DNA from: Damh-18 sp964390945
GTDB lineage: Bacteria > Patescibacteriota > Minisyncoccia > Phycocordibacterales > UBA918
Reading direction: 5' to 3'
Length of the DNA: 64,000 nt
Assembly: GCA_964390945.1 (NCBI GenBank)
Contig: CAYMIV010000003.1
Span: 6,710-70,709, forward strand
Positions 32,329 through 40,651 of this stretch are shown one piece after another; the stretch's first letter is position 1, and each line of letters starts with the position of its first letter. Position numbers and translations under genes: made by a program. The notes beneath the pieces are model-generated. The model was not told where the DNA came from. It did not search any database and saw only the letters and a program-made list of their open reading frames with translations.

Positions 32329-33520
32329 CGCCGGCTGATTCAATACAGGACATCAGTTCTGGCGTTTCTGTCCACCCGCATTCGCCCGACGCCTGTCGTT
32401 CGCACACAGCGGTACGGTAGCATGCGTACACCGCACTCCATTCGCAGGTGGATATCGCGTCTTGCCTATCGGTGCATAATTGTCCGCTGCATCCTCCAAC
32501 AAAGCACTCTCCCGATTTTTGGGGTGGTGAAACAGGGTCGATTTCGACAGGTGGCGTTTGGGGAGGATTAGAAACAGGTACCGGTGATTCTTTAATCGGC
32601 ACAAAAATTGCACGCCCTTCCTTGCCGAAGGAGAGAACGAGTTCATTATGCTCGTTGAATTCAAAGTGATGCACCGCAGCGAGCATAGAAGCGAACGTAC
32701 TCTCTTGTGAATTCTCGCAATACATCAGGGTCGAAACGAGTGACCCGAATGTGAGTGAGTATCCTTGGAGTTCATAGGTCCCACCCATCGAATTACAGTC
32801 TGTTCCCACCGACACGTGGCTGTCATCTATGAACGAAAGCGTAAAGGTGTCGGAGCTCTCTGGTGTGGTAACCGTTCCATATACTTCACTCCGAATCCAC
32901 TCCCATGAATGTGCAGAAAGTGATACGCGGTTATCGTCAGACTCACCTTCGAAATCTCGTACTAATTCGCCTATTTCTTCCGTCTGCGGGTCGTAGTGTA
33001 TCCACACACTTCGTCCGAGAGAGGGTGGGACAGAAAAATCTTCACCAGGATATCGTTCCGCGAAGTTTGCAATCACTTCCCCTCCCCTGATTTCAATTGT
33101 CTGCGGGGCTATCCGATCGCCAAGAAACATGGCATTTGTGCCTTGGTAGGAAGTCCCGTCCTTAAGTGCGGCACCGATATAAAAATATGTTCCAGTTCCT
33201 CCGCTTTCTCGCGTGAGATACAAAACTGCATCCTCGTCACCATCGCCATCGATGTCGGCATACTCGGGTGCGCCAAATGCTCGAAATATCTCGCGCGAAG
33301 CGCTTCCGGGCGCCACAGGTCGTTCGAATATGCCTTCTGTGAGAGTAATTGGTTCGCCAGAAAATGTGAATGTTGTATTAAGAGGATCAGTCTTCTCCAT
33401 TTTTGAAATCTCCAGCGTTTCATCGGGTTGAGTTTTCATAAGTACAAACATGAAAAAATAAATGAAAAAACCGGTGAGCATGAGCAGTGCAACTACAAGT
33501 GTGCGCGATGATACAAACAT
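32318..33520 (-). CDS. Membrane-anchored META-domain protein with C-terminal eight-cysteine cluster
   Basis: About 400 residues from MFVSSRTLVVALLMLTG: one N-terminal membrane anchor, an exported segment with DIDGDGDEDAVLYL (an EF-hand-like FG-GAP-type Asp loop) in a beta-rich region, a META/HslJ-like domain (DTFTLSFIDDSHVSVGTDCNSMGGTYELQG), a proline-rich linker (PVPVSNPPQTPPVEIDPVSPP) and a compact C-terminal module with eight cysteines (GECFVGGCSGQLCTD to ELMSCIE). The eight-Cys module is known from secreted proteins of several phyla with no assigned function. Probably disulfide-stabilised and displayed outside the cell. A GTG six codons upstream is an alternative start. Confidence 0.78.
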   Translation of the reverse strand: MFVSSRTLVVALLMLTGFFIYFFMFVLMKTQPDETLEISKMEKTDPLNTTFTFSGEPITLTEGIFERPVAPGSASREIFRAFGAPEYADIDGDGDEDAVLYLTRESGGTGTYFYIGAALKDGTSYQGTNAMFLGDRIAPQTIEIRGGEVIANFAERYPGEDFSVPPSLGRSVWIHYDPQTEEIGELVRDFEGESDDNRVSLSAHSWEWIRSEVYGTVTTPESSDTFTLSFIDDSHVSVGTDCNSMGGTYELQGYSLTFGSLVSTLMYCENSQESTFASMLAAVHHFEFNEHNELVLSFGKEGRAIFVPIKESPVPVSNPPQTPPVEIDPVSPPQKSGECFVGGCSGQLCTDRQDAISTCEWSAVYACYRTAVCERQASGECGWTETPELMSCIESAGVTF

Positions 33521-33639
33521 AGAGATATGCGAGAGCACCTACATCGAATAAATTGTCCACTCCCTGGATATAATCATACCATCGTAAAACATGACACCGC
33601 AGTGCAACTTTGTTTGCGTACTCTGAGACGATGCGGAAG

Positions 33640-33672
33640 AAAAAAGAAAAGGGCCCCGACTGCTTGGGACCC
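33640..33672 (-). terminator. Rho-independent terminator of the 33683 gene
   Basis: Minus strand GGGTCCC/GGGGCCC 7-bp stem (one G-U) followed by TTTTCTTTTTT. Confidence 0.85.
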
Positions 33673-33682
33673 GCACCTCGAG

Positions 33683-34243
33683 TTACTTTTTGCGAACGCT
33701 TTGTTCTTTAATAAACATTCGGTCAAAATTTTTGACTGCATCCACATTACGAGGATTGCATTTCAGCGACCACGCATACTTGATGAGTATTGCATGTATA
33801 TGCATCTTGTACTGTGGACTGGCGGCAAAGCGAGTGCCGTGTCGCTTGAGTTCCTCATCAAGAAAGCGCTCTTCTTCGCGACCGCGCTCAAGGAACCTGT
33901 TGCTCATGACGCCGAGAAAATTTCCTGCTTCCTTCGGAGCATTCAGAATTTCAGGGTCGGTGGCATTGTGGAGCAGTGCGTGGACAAAATACTCCGCGGC
34001 CATTTCAATGTCGCACTGTGCAACATAAAACATGCCCATGAATCTATCCGCGTGCGCGGCGCTAAGGCCAGTCACCGCTGGTGAATGTGCATGTGGCGGC
34101 GCACGAAACACCGCTTCTCCAGGAACGGAAAATTCTCCCGGACCCTTTTGAATCAGCGGCTCGGCGCTTCCGAATGATGCAATGAATATTGCGATTATCA
34201 ACACTACGCAGTGTGCGAACATTTTTCCGATACAGGAGCGCAT
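33683..34243 (-). CDS. Secreted hypothetical protein
   Basis: A 186-residue protein starting MRSCIGKMFAHCVVLIIAIFIASFGSAEPL, a standard signal peptide cleaved probably after GSA. The start is supported by GGAGG 6 nt upstream; the frame extends further up without a ribosome site. The mature part is helical with charged stretches (RFLERGREEERFLDEELKRHG) and includes a TPR-like phrase FYVAQCDIEMAAEYFVHALLHNATDPEIL. No family recognised. Private terminator downstream; divergent from the NPD gene. Confidence 0.65.
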   Translation of the reverse strand: MRSCIGKMFAHCVVLIIAIFIASFGSAEPLIQKGPGEFSVPGEAVFRAPPHAHSPAVTGLSAAHADRFMGMFYVAQCDIEMAAEYFVHALLHNATDPEILNAPKEAGNFLGVMSNRFLERGREEERFLDEELKRHGTRFAASPQYKMHIHAILIKYAWSLKCNPRNVDAVKNFDRMFIKEQSVRKK

Positions 34244-34411
34244 GGAGTACCTCCAAATGAACAAGTATTGAAACCGTTCGAATAGTAAACCATTCAAGGC
34301 GATACAGCCAGCGGTCTTGTTTCTTCGCCCCCTCCTCGTTGTGTATCTAGTAATCTCTGCTATGCTCGAATATGGCAATCAACTCGTTCTTTACATATAA
34401 AGGAGTCAGGT

Positions 34412-35827
34412 ATGCTCGAGTCTATACGGGTCATACAGGGGGGGATGGGAGTTTACATTTCAACACCATTTCTTGCCCGCGCGGTAAGCACATACGGTTC
34501 TGAAAACAGAAGTCTCGGCACCGTTTCTGGCGTTGCTGCGCCACACGTTGTTGCCCACATACTCGGAAGAGGTGATCCGGGCAACCACTACAGGAGAGCG
34601 CTCTCCCACTTCCCATTAAAGCGAGTTGCAGAGCGGATCATCGACAAGTACTTTGTACCCGACGGCATTTCTTCTGGCGATCGTTACATCAATGTTCCGG
34701 TATTCAGCGTGCATCCGTCACGGGAACTCATTGAACTGACGATTGCATCGAATTTTGCGCTCGTGTGGCTTGCAAAGGAGGGACACCCCCGCCCGATAAG
34801 CATCAACTATCTTGAAAAGATACAACTGCTCCACCTCTACAGCATTTTTGGTGCGATGCTCGCGGGTGTCGATGCGGTTACTGTTGGCGCTGGCATCCCT
34901 GTTCAAATACCACCCATGCTGGATGCTTTTGCCGATGGAAAACCTGGAAGTTATCGTGTACTCGCACAGAATGCTACCGAGTCAATAACGCTCCACTTTG
35001 ATCCTGATGAGTATCTCGACGCAGGCGCACAAAGACTCAAACGCCCCGATTTTATTCCTATCGTCAGCTCTGACAGCCTCGCGGCGATTCTCGCAGAAAA
35101 ATTACCGGGTGGCATCCAGGGTTTCGTAATTGAGACCGCAGTTGCCGGTGGGCACAATGCCGCGCCTCGCGGCAATCCAAAGCGATTCAATGAACGGGGC
35201 GAACCGGTTTACGGGGATAAAGACAAAGTCAATTTTGAAAAACTTGAAAAAATTGGCATCCCGTTCTGGGTCGGCGGCGCGACTGCTTCACCTTACGGGG
35301 TTGATTCGGCAACGACGGAAGGCGCGGCGGGTATTCAGGCAGGGAGCATCTTCGCACTCTGCAAAGAGTCGGGTATGGATTCGAAACTCGCCTCTCTGGT
35401 ACGGAGACTTGGCTTCAGGGGCGAACTGGATGTTTTGACCAGCCTCGCATCGCCGACAGGTTTCCCTTTCAAAATTGTCGACAAATTGCCCGGTACGCTT
35501 TCAGACAGAGCTGTGTATGAGAGAAGGAAGCGCATCTGCAACGCGGGGTACCTCGTCACGCTGTACAAAAGACCCGACGGCTCAGTTGTCACCATGTGCC
35601 CCGCCGAACCATCCAAAAAGCATGTCAAAAAAGGAGGCAGCGAGAAAGACACGCTTGGGAAGATTTGCCTATGCAACGGCTTGCTCGCAACGGCTTCGCT
35701 TGGAAACCCCGGTGAACCGCCGGTGGTGACCTTGGGGGATGATGTAAGCTTTCTTCACCACCTCATGGGACATGAAGACGATACCTATTCTGCCTCACAA
35801 GCACTCTCGTACCTCCTTCACTCATAG
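34412..35827 (+). CDS. Nitronate monooxygenase-family (NPD-like) FMN oxidoreductase
   Basis: A 471-residue TIM-barrel flavoprotein of the 2-nitropropane dioxygenase/IMPDH superfamily: IRVIQGGMGVYISTPFLARAVS at the N-terminus, VDAVTVGAGIPVQIP in the middle, ETAVAGGHNAAPRGNP (AGGH motif near the catalytic site) and PFWVGGATASPYGV...AAGIQAGSIFALCKES for the FMN phosphate. It is longer than nitronate monooxygenases (about 330-370) and has a cysteine-bearing C-terminal part (RRKRICNAGYL, KICLCNGLLATASLG) like PfaD/FabK-related enzymes. Substrate unknown. Good ribosome site AAAGGAG; terminator at 35838. Unusual cargo for a reduced genome. Confidence 0.85.
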   Translation: MLESIRVIQGGMGVYISTPFLARAVSTYGSENRSLGTVSGVAAPHVVAHILGRGDPGNHYRRALSHFPLKRVAERIIDKYFVPDGISSGDRYINVPVFSVHPSRELIELTIASNFALVWLAKEGHPRPISINYLEKIQLLHLYSIFGAMLAGVDAVTVGAGIPVQIPPMLDAFADGKPGSYRVLAQNATESITLHFDPDEYLDAGAQRLKRPDFIPIVSSDSLAAILAEKLPGGIQGFVIETAVAGGHNAAPRGNPKRFNERGEPVYGDKDKVNFEKLEKIGIPFWVGGATASPYGVDSATTEGAAGIQAGSIFALCKESGMDSKLASLVRRLGFRGELDVLTSLASPTGFPFKIVDKLPGTLSDRAVYERRKRICNAGYLVTLYKRPDGSVVTMCPAEPSKKHVKKGGSEKDTLGKICLCNGLLATASLGNPGEPPVVTLGDDVSFLHHLMGHEDDTYSASQALSYLLHS

Positions 35828-35837
35828 GTACATTTCA

Positions 35838-35866
35838 AAGCCCGCGAGATGTTCGCGGGCTTTTTT
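35838..35866 (+). terminator. Rho-independent terminator after the NPD gene
   Basis: AAAGCCCGCGA/TCGCGGGCTTT stem followed by TTT; A-tract on the other side makes it usable for the convergent 35905 gene. Confidence 0.92.
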
Positions 35867-35904
35867 ACGCTTGAGGGCACTGTGCAAACTGGTGTTGATT
35901 CAGA

Positions 35905-36360
35905 CTAAATATCGGACGCCTTCTTCCAGGCGGTGATTGTTTTAGCATTCACTCGGTTCCCCGATTCATGTACTCTGTGCATGATGAAACTTAAAAACGC
36001 ATGCGCCTCCTTTTCCGAAATCAACAAATCAACGGAATGGAGAATTCTCGTGATGAACGCATGGTTGTGGTTTGCGGGCACAAGCCAATGGTCGTTCTTC
36101 AGGTAGAATTCTCGGACGCGCGCCAGTGCCAAAAGCATATGAGCGCGAATTTTCGCGTTCTTCCAAATTATTGTTGTTTCCGATTTTGAAAGGTCGAACG
36201 AACAATGAACGCCTGGGCTTTCTTCGAGCGGAAATAGCCACAGAAGAGAGTCGTGTTCGCTTTCAAATTCGCTGTCGGACAGTGCGAGTATCTGCGCGTG
36301 AGTTCTCCCTGTTTCGTCAACACCGTATCCCTCAAGAAATGCAAGCAACTTCGTGCTCAT
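35905..36360 (-). CDS. Opioid growth factor receptor-related (OGFr-like) domain protein
   Basis: A 151-residue protein from MSTKLLAFLEGYGVDETGRTHAQIL with AGGAGG 8 nt upstream. The order F-L-x-G-x-x-x-D-x-x-G-R-T-x-x-x-I-L, then HDSLLWLFPLEESPGV, matches the conserved OGFr region (HDfIQWLFP), a domain first named in animals but present in scattered bacteria with unknown role. The remainder is helical. No membrane segment or signal. The distribution suggests horizontal gain. Convergent with the NPD gene. Confidence 0.72.
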   Translation of the reverse strand: MSTKLLAFLEGYGVDETGRTHAQILALSDSEFESEHDSLLWLFPLEESPGVHCSFDLSKSETTIIWKNAKIRAHMLLALARVREFYLKNDHWLVPANHNHAFITRILHSVDLLISEKEAHAFLSFIMHRVHESGNRVNAKTITAWKKASDI

Positions 36361-36554
36361 AGACGCTTCCTCCTGGTCAAATCTCTGTTGAACGTAACAT
36401 GGATTTTTTTGATATTCAAGAAATTTATGAACAGACAAATTTTTACCATTTTAATCACAAGCCCCACTTTCGATGCTCATCAGAGACGCAGAGCCGAAGT
36501 GATATCTGATATGATGGAGGGGTACGTTCTTCGACGTCAACCGGGAGTGGTCCC

Positions 36555-37049
36555 ATGAAAGCAATGGTGTGTTGGGTTCGTGCCCCGCTCACGCCGGGGG
36601 AAACAATCTGGTATATCATTGGATGTACCCCGTTGATTTTTTTTCTGTGGTTTGTTCTGCCCATAATCCTCGGCACTCCCATCGTATGGGAATATCTTGC
36701 CATGCCGCTCGGCGTACACAATATAGCTGTTTTGCTAAGCCGAGCATTAAGCGAGGAAATCCTCTTTCGCGCAGTTCCCGTCATTGTGATTCTTGCGCTG
36801 TTTCCGAAAAGCGAGGTGCTTGCACTCTCGGTGTCACTCCCTGTGGCATACCTATTCGGAATGTGGCATGAGTGGGTATATACGACGAACATCTGTCTCG
36901 GTCTCGGCGGCCTCGTTCTTTCTGTCGTCTATCTCAAATGTGGTGGTTCCCGTAAACAGCCGCTCAACGGAGTCTTGGTGTGCGGAGGCATTCACGCGAC
37001 ATGCAACCTGCTCGTTGCCGGCCTTGCGCACGCGTACATAAAAATCTGA
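36555..37049 (+). CDS. CPBP-family intramembrane metalloprotease
   Basis: A 164-residue membrane protein with about five helices and the CPBP/CAAX protease motifs: SEEILFRAVPV (E-E-x-x-x-R), GMWHEWVY (His), and GGIHATCNLLVAG (H-x-x-x-N). The family includes prenyl-protein proteases and bacteriocin-immunity or abortive-infection-type proteins. It is short (many are 200-280 residues) but motif-complete. GGAG precedes the ATG at 7 nt; a terminator follows. Single-gene unit in the accessory stretch. Confidence 0.88.
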   Translation: MKAMVCWVRAPLTPGETIWYIIGCTPLIFFLWFVLPIILGTPIVWEYLAMPLGVHNIAVLLSRALSEEILFRAVPVIVILALFPKSEVLALSVSLPVAYLFGMWHEWVYTTNICLGLGGLVLSVVYLKCGGSRKQPLNGVLVCGGIHATCNLLVAGLAHAYIKI

Positions 37050-37061
37050 ATCAGATTTTAT

Positions 37062-37084
37062 CCGCATGACTATGCGGGTTTTTC
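37062..37084 (+). terminator. Rho-independent terminator
   Basis: CCGCAT-GACT-ATGCGG followed by GTTTTTC. Confidence 0.85.
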
Positions 37085-37182
37085 TTTGCAAACGTGTCCT
37101 TTCATCACGCGGATTTCATACGTGACAACTCACGGTGACAGGTATATAGTCCACACGGATGTTGTTTGAAAAGGAGTGAGTC

Positions 37183-37668
37183 ATGAACATTTACGCTTCA
37201 CGGTACTTCGTGCTCGCTTGCGTTTTGCTCACGTATCTGGTCTTCGTCGGTACGGGACATTTCCTGACTCTCGTCATTGTGCTCATCACAATCTACTTTT
37301 TTTGGGAATATGTACTGATTCCGCAAAGTGAAAGTCGAAGCGAGGAGCGAGTATTGAATGCTCTCGATTTGTATCAAGCGGCCCGGTCCGTCCATGAAAG
37401 TCGGAATGCAACAGAGTTATTTTTGAAACGCAATCATCATGAAACATTTGCGACGGCACGCGGCAAATCAATGTTACTGCATCATCTCCGCGCGTATGAA
37501 CAGTATCTCAATCGAATCGGTTGCATGAGAAATGCAATGGGTATCTACAATGATGCATACTGGGTACAGTTGCAAAAACTCTCGGTTGACTGCGTTGGTG
37601 AGAGAACACTTCCTTCGCTTCCTCATCCGCGCAGTAAACTGCACCCGTATCTAGACAACGCGCGATAG
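37183..37668 (+). CDS. Hypothetical membrane protein
   Basis: A 161-residue protein with two N-terminal membrane helices (YFVLACVLLTYLVFVGTG and FLTLVIVLITIYFFWEYVL) and a soluble, helical, arginine- and histidine-rich C-terminal part (SESRSEERVLNALDLYQAARSVHESRN...). The start has AAAAGGAG 6 nt upstream. A -10-like TATAGT lies about 30 nt before. Terminators flank it on both sides. No family recognised. Confidence 0.65.
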   Translation: MNIYASRYFVLACVLLTYLVFVGTGHFLTLVIVLITIYFFWEYVLIPQSESRSEERVLNALDLYQAARSVHESRNATELFLKRNHHETFATARGKSMLLHHLRAYEQYLNRIGCMRNAMGIYNDAYWVQLQKLSVDCVGERTLPSLPHPRSKLHPYLDNAR

Positions 37669-37688
37669 AGCAAGTCTTGTTTTACCAC

Positions 37689-37710
37689 GCCCCTCTCACG
37701 AGGGGCTTTT
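37689..37710 (+). terminator. Rho-independent terminator
   Basis: GCCCCTC-TCAC-GAGGGGC followed by TTTT. Confidence 0.9.
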
Positions 37711-37723
37711 ATAAAAAGTACTT

Positions 37724-37752
37724 AAAAACGGGCCAACCATTGGTTGGCCCGT
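37724..37752 (-). terminator. Rho-independent terminator of the MaoC-like gene
   Basis: Perfect palindromic stem ACGGGCCAACCA/TGGTTGGCCCGT followed on the minus strand by TTTTTAAG. Confidence 0.92.
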
Positions 37753-37763
37753 ACAGAATCATT

Positions 37764-38642
37764 TCACACTTTCCGCTTCTTTCGTTTCGGGATGATTGTT
37801 GCTTCACCGTGCGCAATGGGTCTGTGCGCACGACCTCCGTGCGAAACAGTCTTCACTTTGAGGTGTCCTTTCTCGGTAAGCTCTTTTGCTTGAGCCGACA
37901 CCTCGATGTTGAGCGGTCGCTGTCCGGGGTGATCGAAATGAAGCACCTGCTTCACATAAAGGCACTCTTTCCATGCCTTGGCGAGCAGTGCAGAAATTCT
38001 CCATGCAGAAACAAACACACAGAGCCAGTCCTCGTCAGCAAATTCGCCGTCCTCGATGAGGTGTGCGGTGAGGCGAATTACGATGCGCTCCTTGCCGCTT
38101 TTCTTGCTCTCCGCCCACACCTCAATGGAACGAAGGTGCGGATTGCCACTTTCGGGCTCTGTAATGATGATGCGGTGAAGCTTGTCATCATCAAGAAAGA
38201 CAGGGCTCAAGAATTCAATCTCAACCTTGTTTGGAACGAGGGTTGTTCCCTCAAGTTCTTGCTTCAGCGCTGCAAGCGCCTGGGTCGCACCGTCCATCCC
38301 GTGCGCGATGAGCCCTTCGAAAAGCGGATGTGGTTTGGTGAGGTGAATCGGATTGCGGTCGCCCGAAGCCTTTGCGGCACGTCTTGCGCGTTCAAGCGTC
38401 ATTGCCGCACCGGTATACTCGCCCGGCGCACGGCCACGCTTCACCGATTTCATGAGACGGCGAAACTCGTCAAATCGCGCGTCATGCACCTTAATGGACG
38501 ACCGATGATTCGGACGCCGCTGCCAAAGTGGCGCGTAGAAATGTTCAAGTCGCTTCCAAATGTCCAGGTAGGTGTTCCACTGCTCTTCCCAATATTTCAG
38601 TACATCGTACGCTGTTCTATAGTCTGGCGATGTCGTTTGCAC
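37764..38642 (-). CDS. MaoC-like (hotdog) domain protein
   Basis: The start is taken as GTG at 38642 because AAAGGAG lies 6 nt before it; an ATG eight codons upstream would bury this site. The 292-residue product has a helical N-terminal part rich in Trp and Arg (YWEEQWNTYLDIWKRLEHFYAPLWQRRP) and a central MaoC/R-hydratase pattern AAKASGDRNPIHLTKPHPLFEGLIAHGMDGATQAL (G-D-x-N-P-I-H...G-x-I-x-H-G-M) followed by LVPNKVEIEFLSPVF. The C-terminus is very basic (IPKRKKRKV). MaoC domains hydrate enoyl thioesters; an acyl substrate in such a cell is not evident. Confidence 0.72.
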   Translation of the reverse strand: MQTTSPDYRTAYDVLKYWEEQWNTYLDIWKRLEHFYAPLWQRRPNHRSSIKVHDARFDEFRRLMKSVKRGRAPGEYTGAAMTLERARRAAKASGDRNPIHLTKPHPLFEGLIAHGMDGATQALAALKQELEGTTLVPNKVEIEFLSPVFLDDDKLHRIIITEPESGNPHLRSIEVWAESKKSGKERIVIRLTAHLIEDGEFADEDWLCVFVSAWRISALLAKAWKECLYVKQVLHFDHPGQRPLNIEVSAQAKELTEKGHLKVKTVSHGGRAHRPIAHGEATIIPKRKKRKV

Positions 38643-38717
38643 TGTAATCTCCTTTAAAAGGAACATGTCTTCCCGTATCCATCGTATGCCCGCTATCTCT
38701 ATTCTGCAAGTTTCAAA

Positions 38718-38739
38718 ACCCTCCAGGACATCGGAGGGT
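38718..38739 (-). terminator. Rho-independent terminator after the histidine kinase
   Basis: Minus strand ACCCTCC/GGAGGGT stem with an 8-nt loop followed by TTTTG. Confidence 0.8.
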
Positions 38740-38766
38740 CAATGGAGAATGCGGTATGTATATTTG

Positions 38767-40452
38767 CTAGCGCTTCATTCTTCCCGACACAAGAGAAAAT
38801 TCCACCGTAAACACGGAGCCCTTTCCTTCACCGGCTGATTCCGCCCATATATGGCCACCCATTGCGGTAACCATTTTTTTTGCCACATAGAGACCGAGCC
38901 CCGTGCCCGTGACGTTGATGCTGTTTGCATTTTTTGCACGCACAAACTTTTCAAATACGTCACTTATGGTATCTGCGCTCATGCCGACGCCGGTGTCACG
39001 TATGGCGATGTATATTTTCTTTTTCTTGATATCGTCGTGAGCCTCGACAGTAATCGTTCCCTTTTGAGTATATTTCATCGCGTTGTCGATGAGATTTGTG
39101 ATTACCTGTCGCGTCTTGCCTACGTCAGCGTGAACAGCGCAACTTCCGGAACAATCTGAGCGAAACATGATAACGAGACCCTTCTTGAGAGCAACTGGCC
39201 GCATTTCATCGGCAACCTTTTCTGTAAGTTCTTTTAGATTGAAATCACTCATCTCGTACTTCATGTTTCCCGACTCAATACGCGACACGTTGAGGTAGTC
39301 TTCAACTGAGAGTGCCATATATTTTGATGATTCCGCTATACTTTGGACGATTTCTTGGGCTTTTGCGGGAAGTTTTCCATACGAACCCTCGGCAAGCATT
39401 GAGGCATATCCGCGAATGGAAGTGAGGGGACTGCGTAGTTGGTGTGAAGCGATTGAAACAAACTCTGATTTCATTTTATCGAGTATTTTCAAACGTTCGT
39501 TTGCTTCCTGCAGTCCTTCAGCGAGAAGTGCTATTTTCTCCTTTTGTTCAACTTCTTTTTTCACGCTTCTTACGAGGAAGTATCCGCCGAGCAGTGTGAG
39601 AAGAAGCGTAATCCCGACAAGCACCAAATTCACGGTTGACTGAACAAAAAGAAATTGCGAGCCGATGAGAATAATGAGCCCAGCAACAAGCGCTTGCGTC
39701 GCAAGCATCTTAATGTTGAACGCTTTAAATTTCACGATGAGATAAGCCAGTATCACCAGAAATATAAGCATTCCGATAGGTCCAATAAGATTTATCTCGA
39801 AATTACCCATTGTTTCACCCAGATAATCGGATACAGCAAGGAAAAACAAAAACGAAATTCCTCCGAGCATCACGTAGATGTTCTTTGCATTACGCGTTTG
39901 CACATAACGCCTCATACAGACAATACCTATTGCTCCAGCGATTAAGAACGGAACAAGATAACCGTACAGAACAAAGAGCGGACCGATATCTGCCTCACAC
40001 GTAGCAAGGTTAAACGAAGTCATATTGAGCTGGGTGGGAAGAAGAAAGATGCCAGGCAAAAGTAATCCAATCAGTGCCAGTTTTTGCGCAAACGGAAGGT
40101 CCTTGTTGTTTACAAACGAATAGATGAAGTAAAAAAGTATCCCAGAAAGGATGAGGAATGAAAAAGTAACCATTTGCCATTCAAAATGAACGATTGGCGC
40201 CGGCACAGTTATCCACTGAAGTATTTCATTGAAAAGATGTGCGCTAAAAAAAATACTCAATAGGAGCAGGAGTTTGTTCGGTAATGTAAATCCAACGCGT
40301 TTATAGAAAACCAAAAGACCGAGCGCCAGAGAAAGAAGTATGATGGGAAGGTACGAATAGTACAGAAGATCCGGTGCGAGCGTCGTATCAAAAACCCCCA
40401 AGAGGTTCGTACCCCCGGAATCCAAACACTGAATGTGGGGCTCAGTTATCAT
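38767..40452 (-). CDS. Membrane sensor histidine kinase
   Basis: A 561-residue kinase: eight or so N-terminal membrane helices (about 30-300; a 7TM-type sensor), a short coiled coil (VKKEVEQKEKIALLAEGLQEANERLKILDKMK), HisKA with H-box FVSIASHQLRSPLTSIRGYAS, then HATPase_c with N-box QVITNLIDNAMKYT, G1 IRDTGVGMS and G2 GTGLGLYVAKKMV. It autophosphorylates on the H-box His; no response regulator is adjacent and the only receiver in the window is at 10568-10942. The ATG overlaps the stop codon of a 50-residue membrane protein (ATGA). Confidence 0.94.
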   Translation of the reverse strand: MITEPHIQCLDSGGTNLLGVFDTTLAPDLLYYSYLPIILLSLALGLLVFYKRVGFTLPNKLLLLLSIFFSAHLFNEILQWITVPAPIVHFEWQMVTFSFLILSGILFYFIYSFVNNKDLPFAQKLALIGLLLPGIFLLPTQLNMTSFNLATCEADIGPLFVLYGYLVPFLIAGAIGIVCMRRYVQTRNAKNIYVMLGGISFLFFLAVSDYLGETMGNFEINLIGPIGMLIFLVILAYLIVKFKAFNIKMLATQALVAGLIILIGSQFLFVQSTVNLVLVGITLLLTLLGGYFLVRSVKKEVEQKEKIALLAEGLQEANERLKILDKMKSEFVSIASHQLRSPLTSIRGYASMLAEGSYGKLPAKAQEIVQSIAESSKYMALSVEDYLNVSRIESGNMKYEMSDFNLKELTEKVADEMRPVALKKGLVIMFRSDCSGSCAVHADVGKTRQVITNLIDNAMKYTQKGTITVEAHDDIKKKKIYIAIRDTGVGMSADTISDVFEKFVRAKNANSINVTGTGLGLYVAKKMVTAMGGHIWAESAGEGKGSVFTVEFSLVSGRMKR

Positions 40453-40601
40453 ATCTCGTCATTCACGTTGTCGATTACAACTGGGTCGGATTCATTGTAT
40501 TGAAAATCCTCAAGAACGACGGTTTTGTAAAACACCGCGACAATCGTGAACCCAACCAAAATTATGGTGAACCACAAAAGAACTTTTGACTTTCCGTCCA
40601 T
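40449..40601 (-). CDS. Small single-pass membrane protein coupled to the histidine kinase
   Basis: A 50-residue ORF, too short for routine gene calling: MDGKSKVLLWFTIILVGFTI then VAVFYKTVVLEDFQYNESDP and an acidic tail. One membrane helix (about 7-25) with a cytoplasmic basic end and an acidic outside tail. Its TGA overlaps the kinase ATG as ATGA, so translation is coupled. An extended -10 TGTTATACT ends 6 nt before its ATG, so it is the first cistron of a leaderless two-gene mRNA. It may be a ligand-side or accessory subunit of the kinase; function inferred only from position. Confidence 0.75.
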   Translation of the reverse strand: MDGKSKVLLWFTIILVGFTIVAVFYKTVVLEDFQYNESDPVVIDNVNDEI

Positions 40602-40651
40602 ACTGAAAGTATAACATCTCTAGACACTACACAAGGAATCTATCCTCCTCT

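Noticed and set aside
36455..36892. 145-codon minus-strand frame opposite the CPBP protease gene
   Set aside because: Low-complexity Arg/Ser/Thr-rich translation, no ribosome site, and it overlaps a gene with complete family motifs on the other strand.
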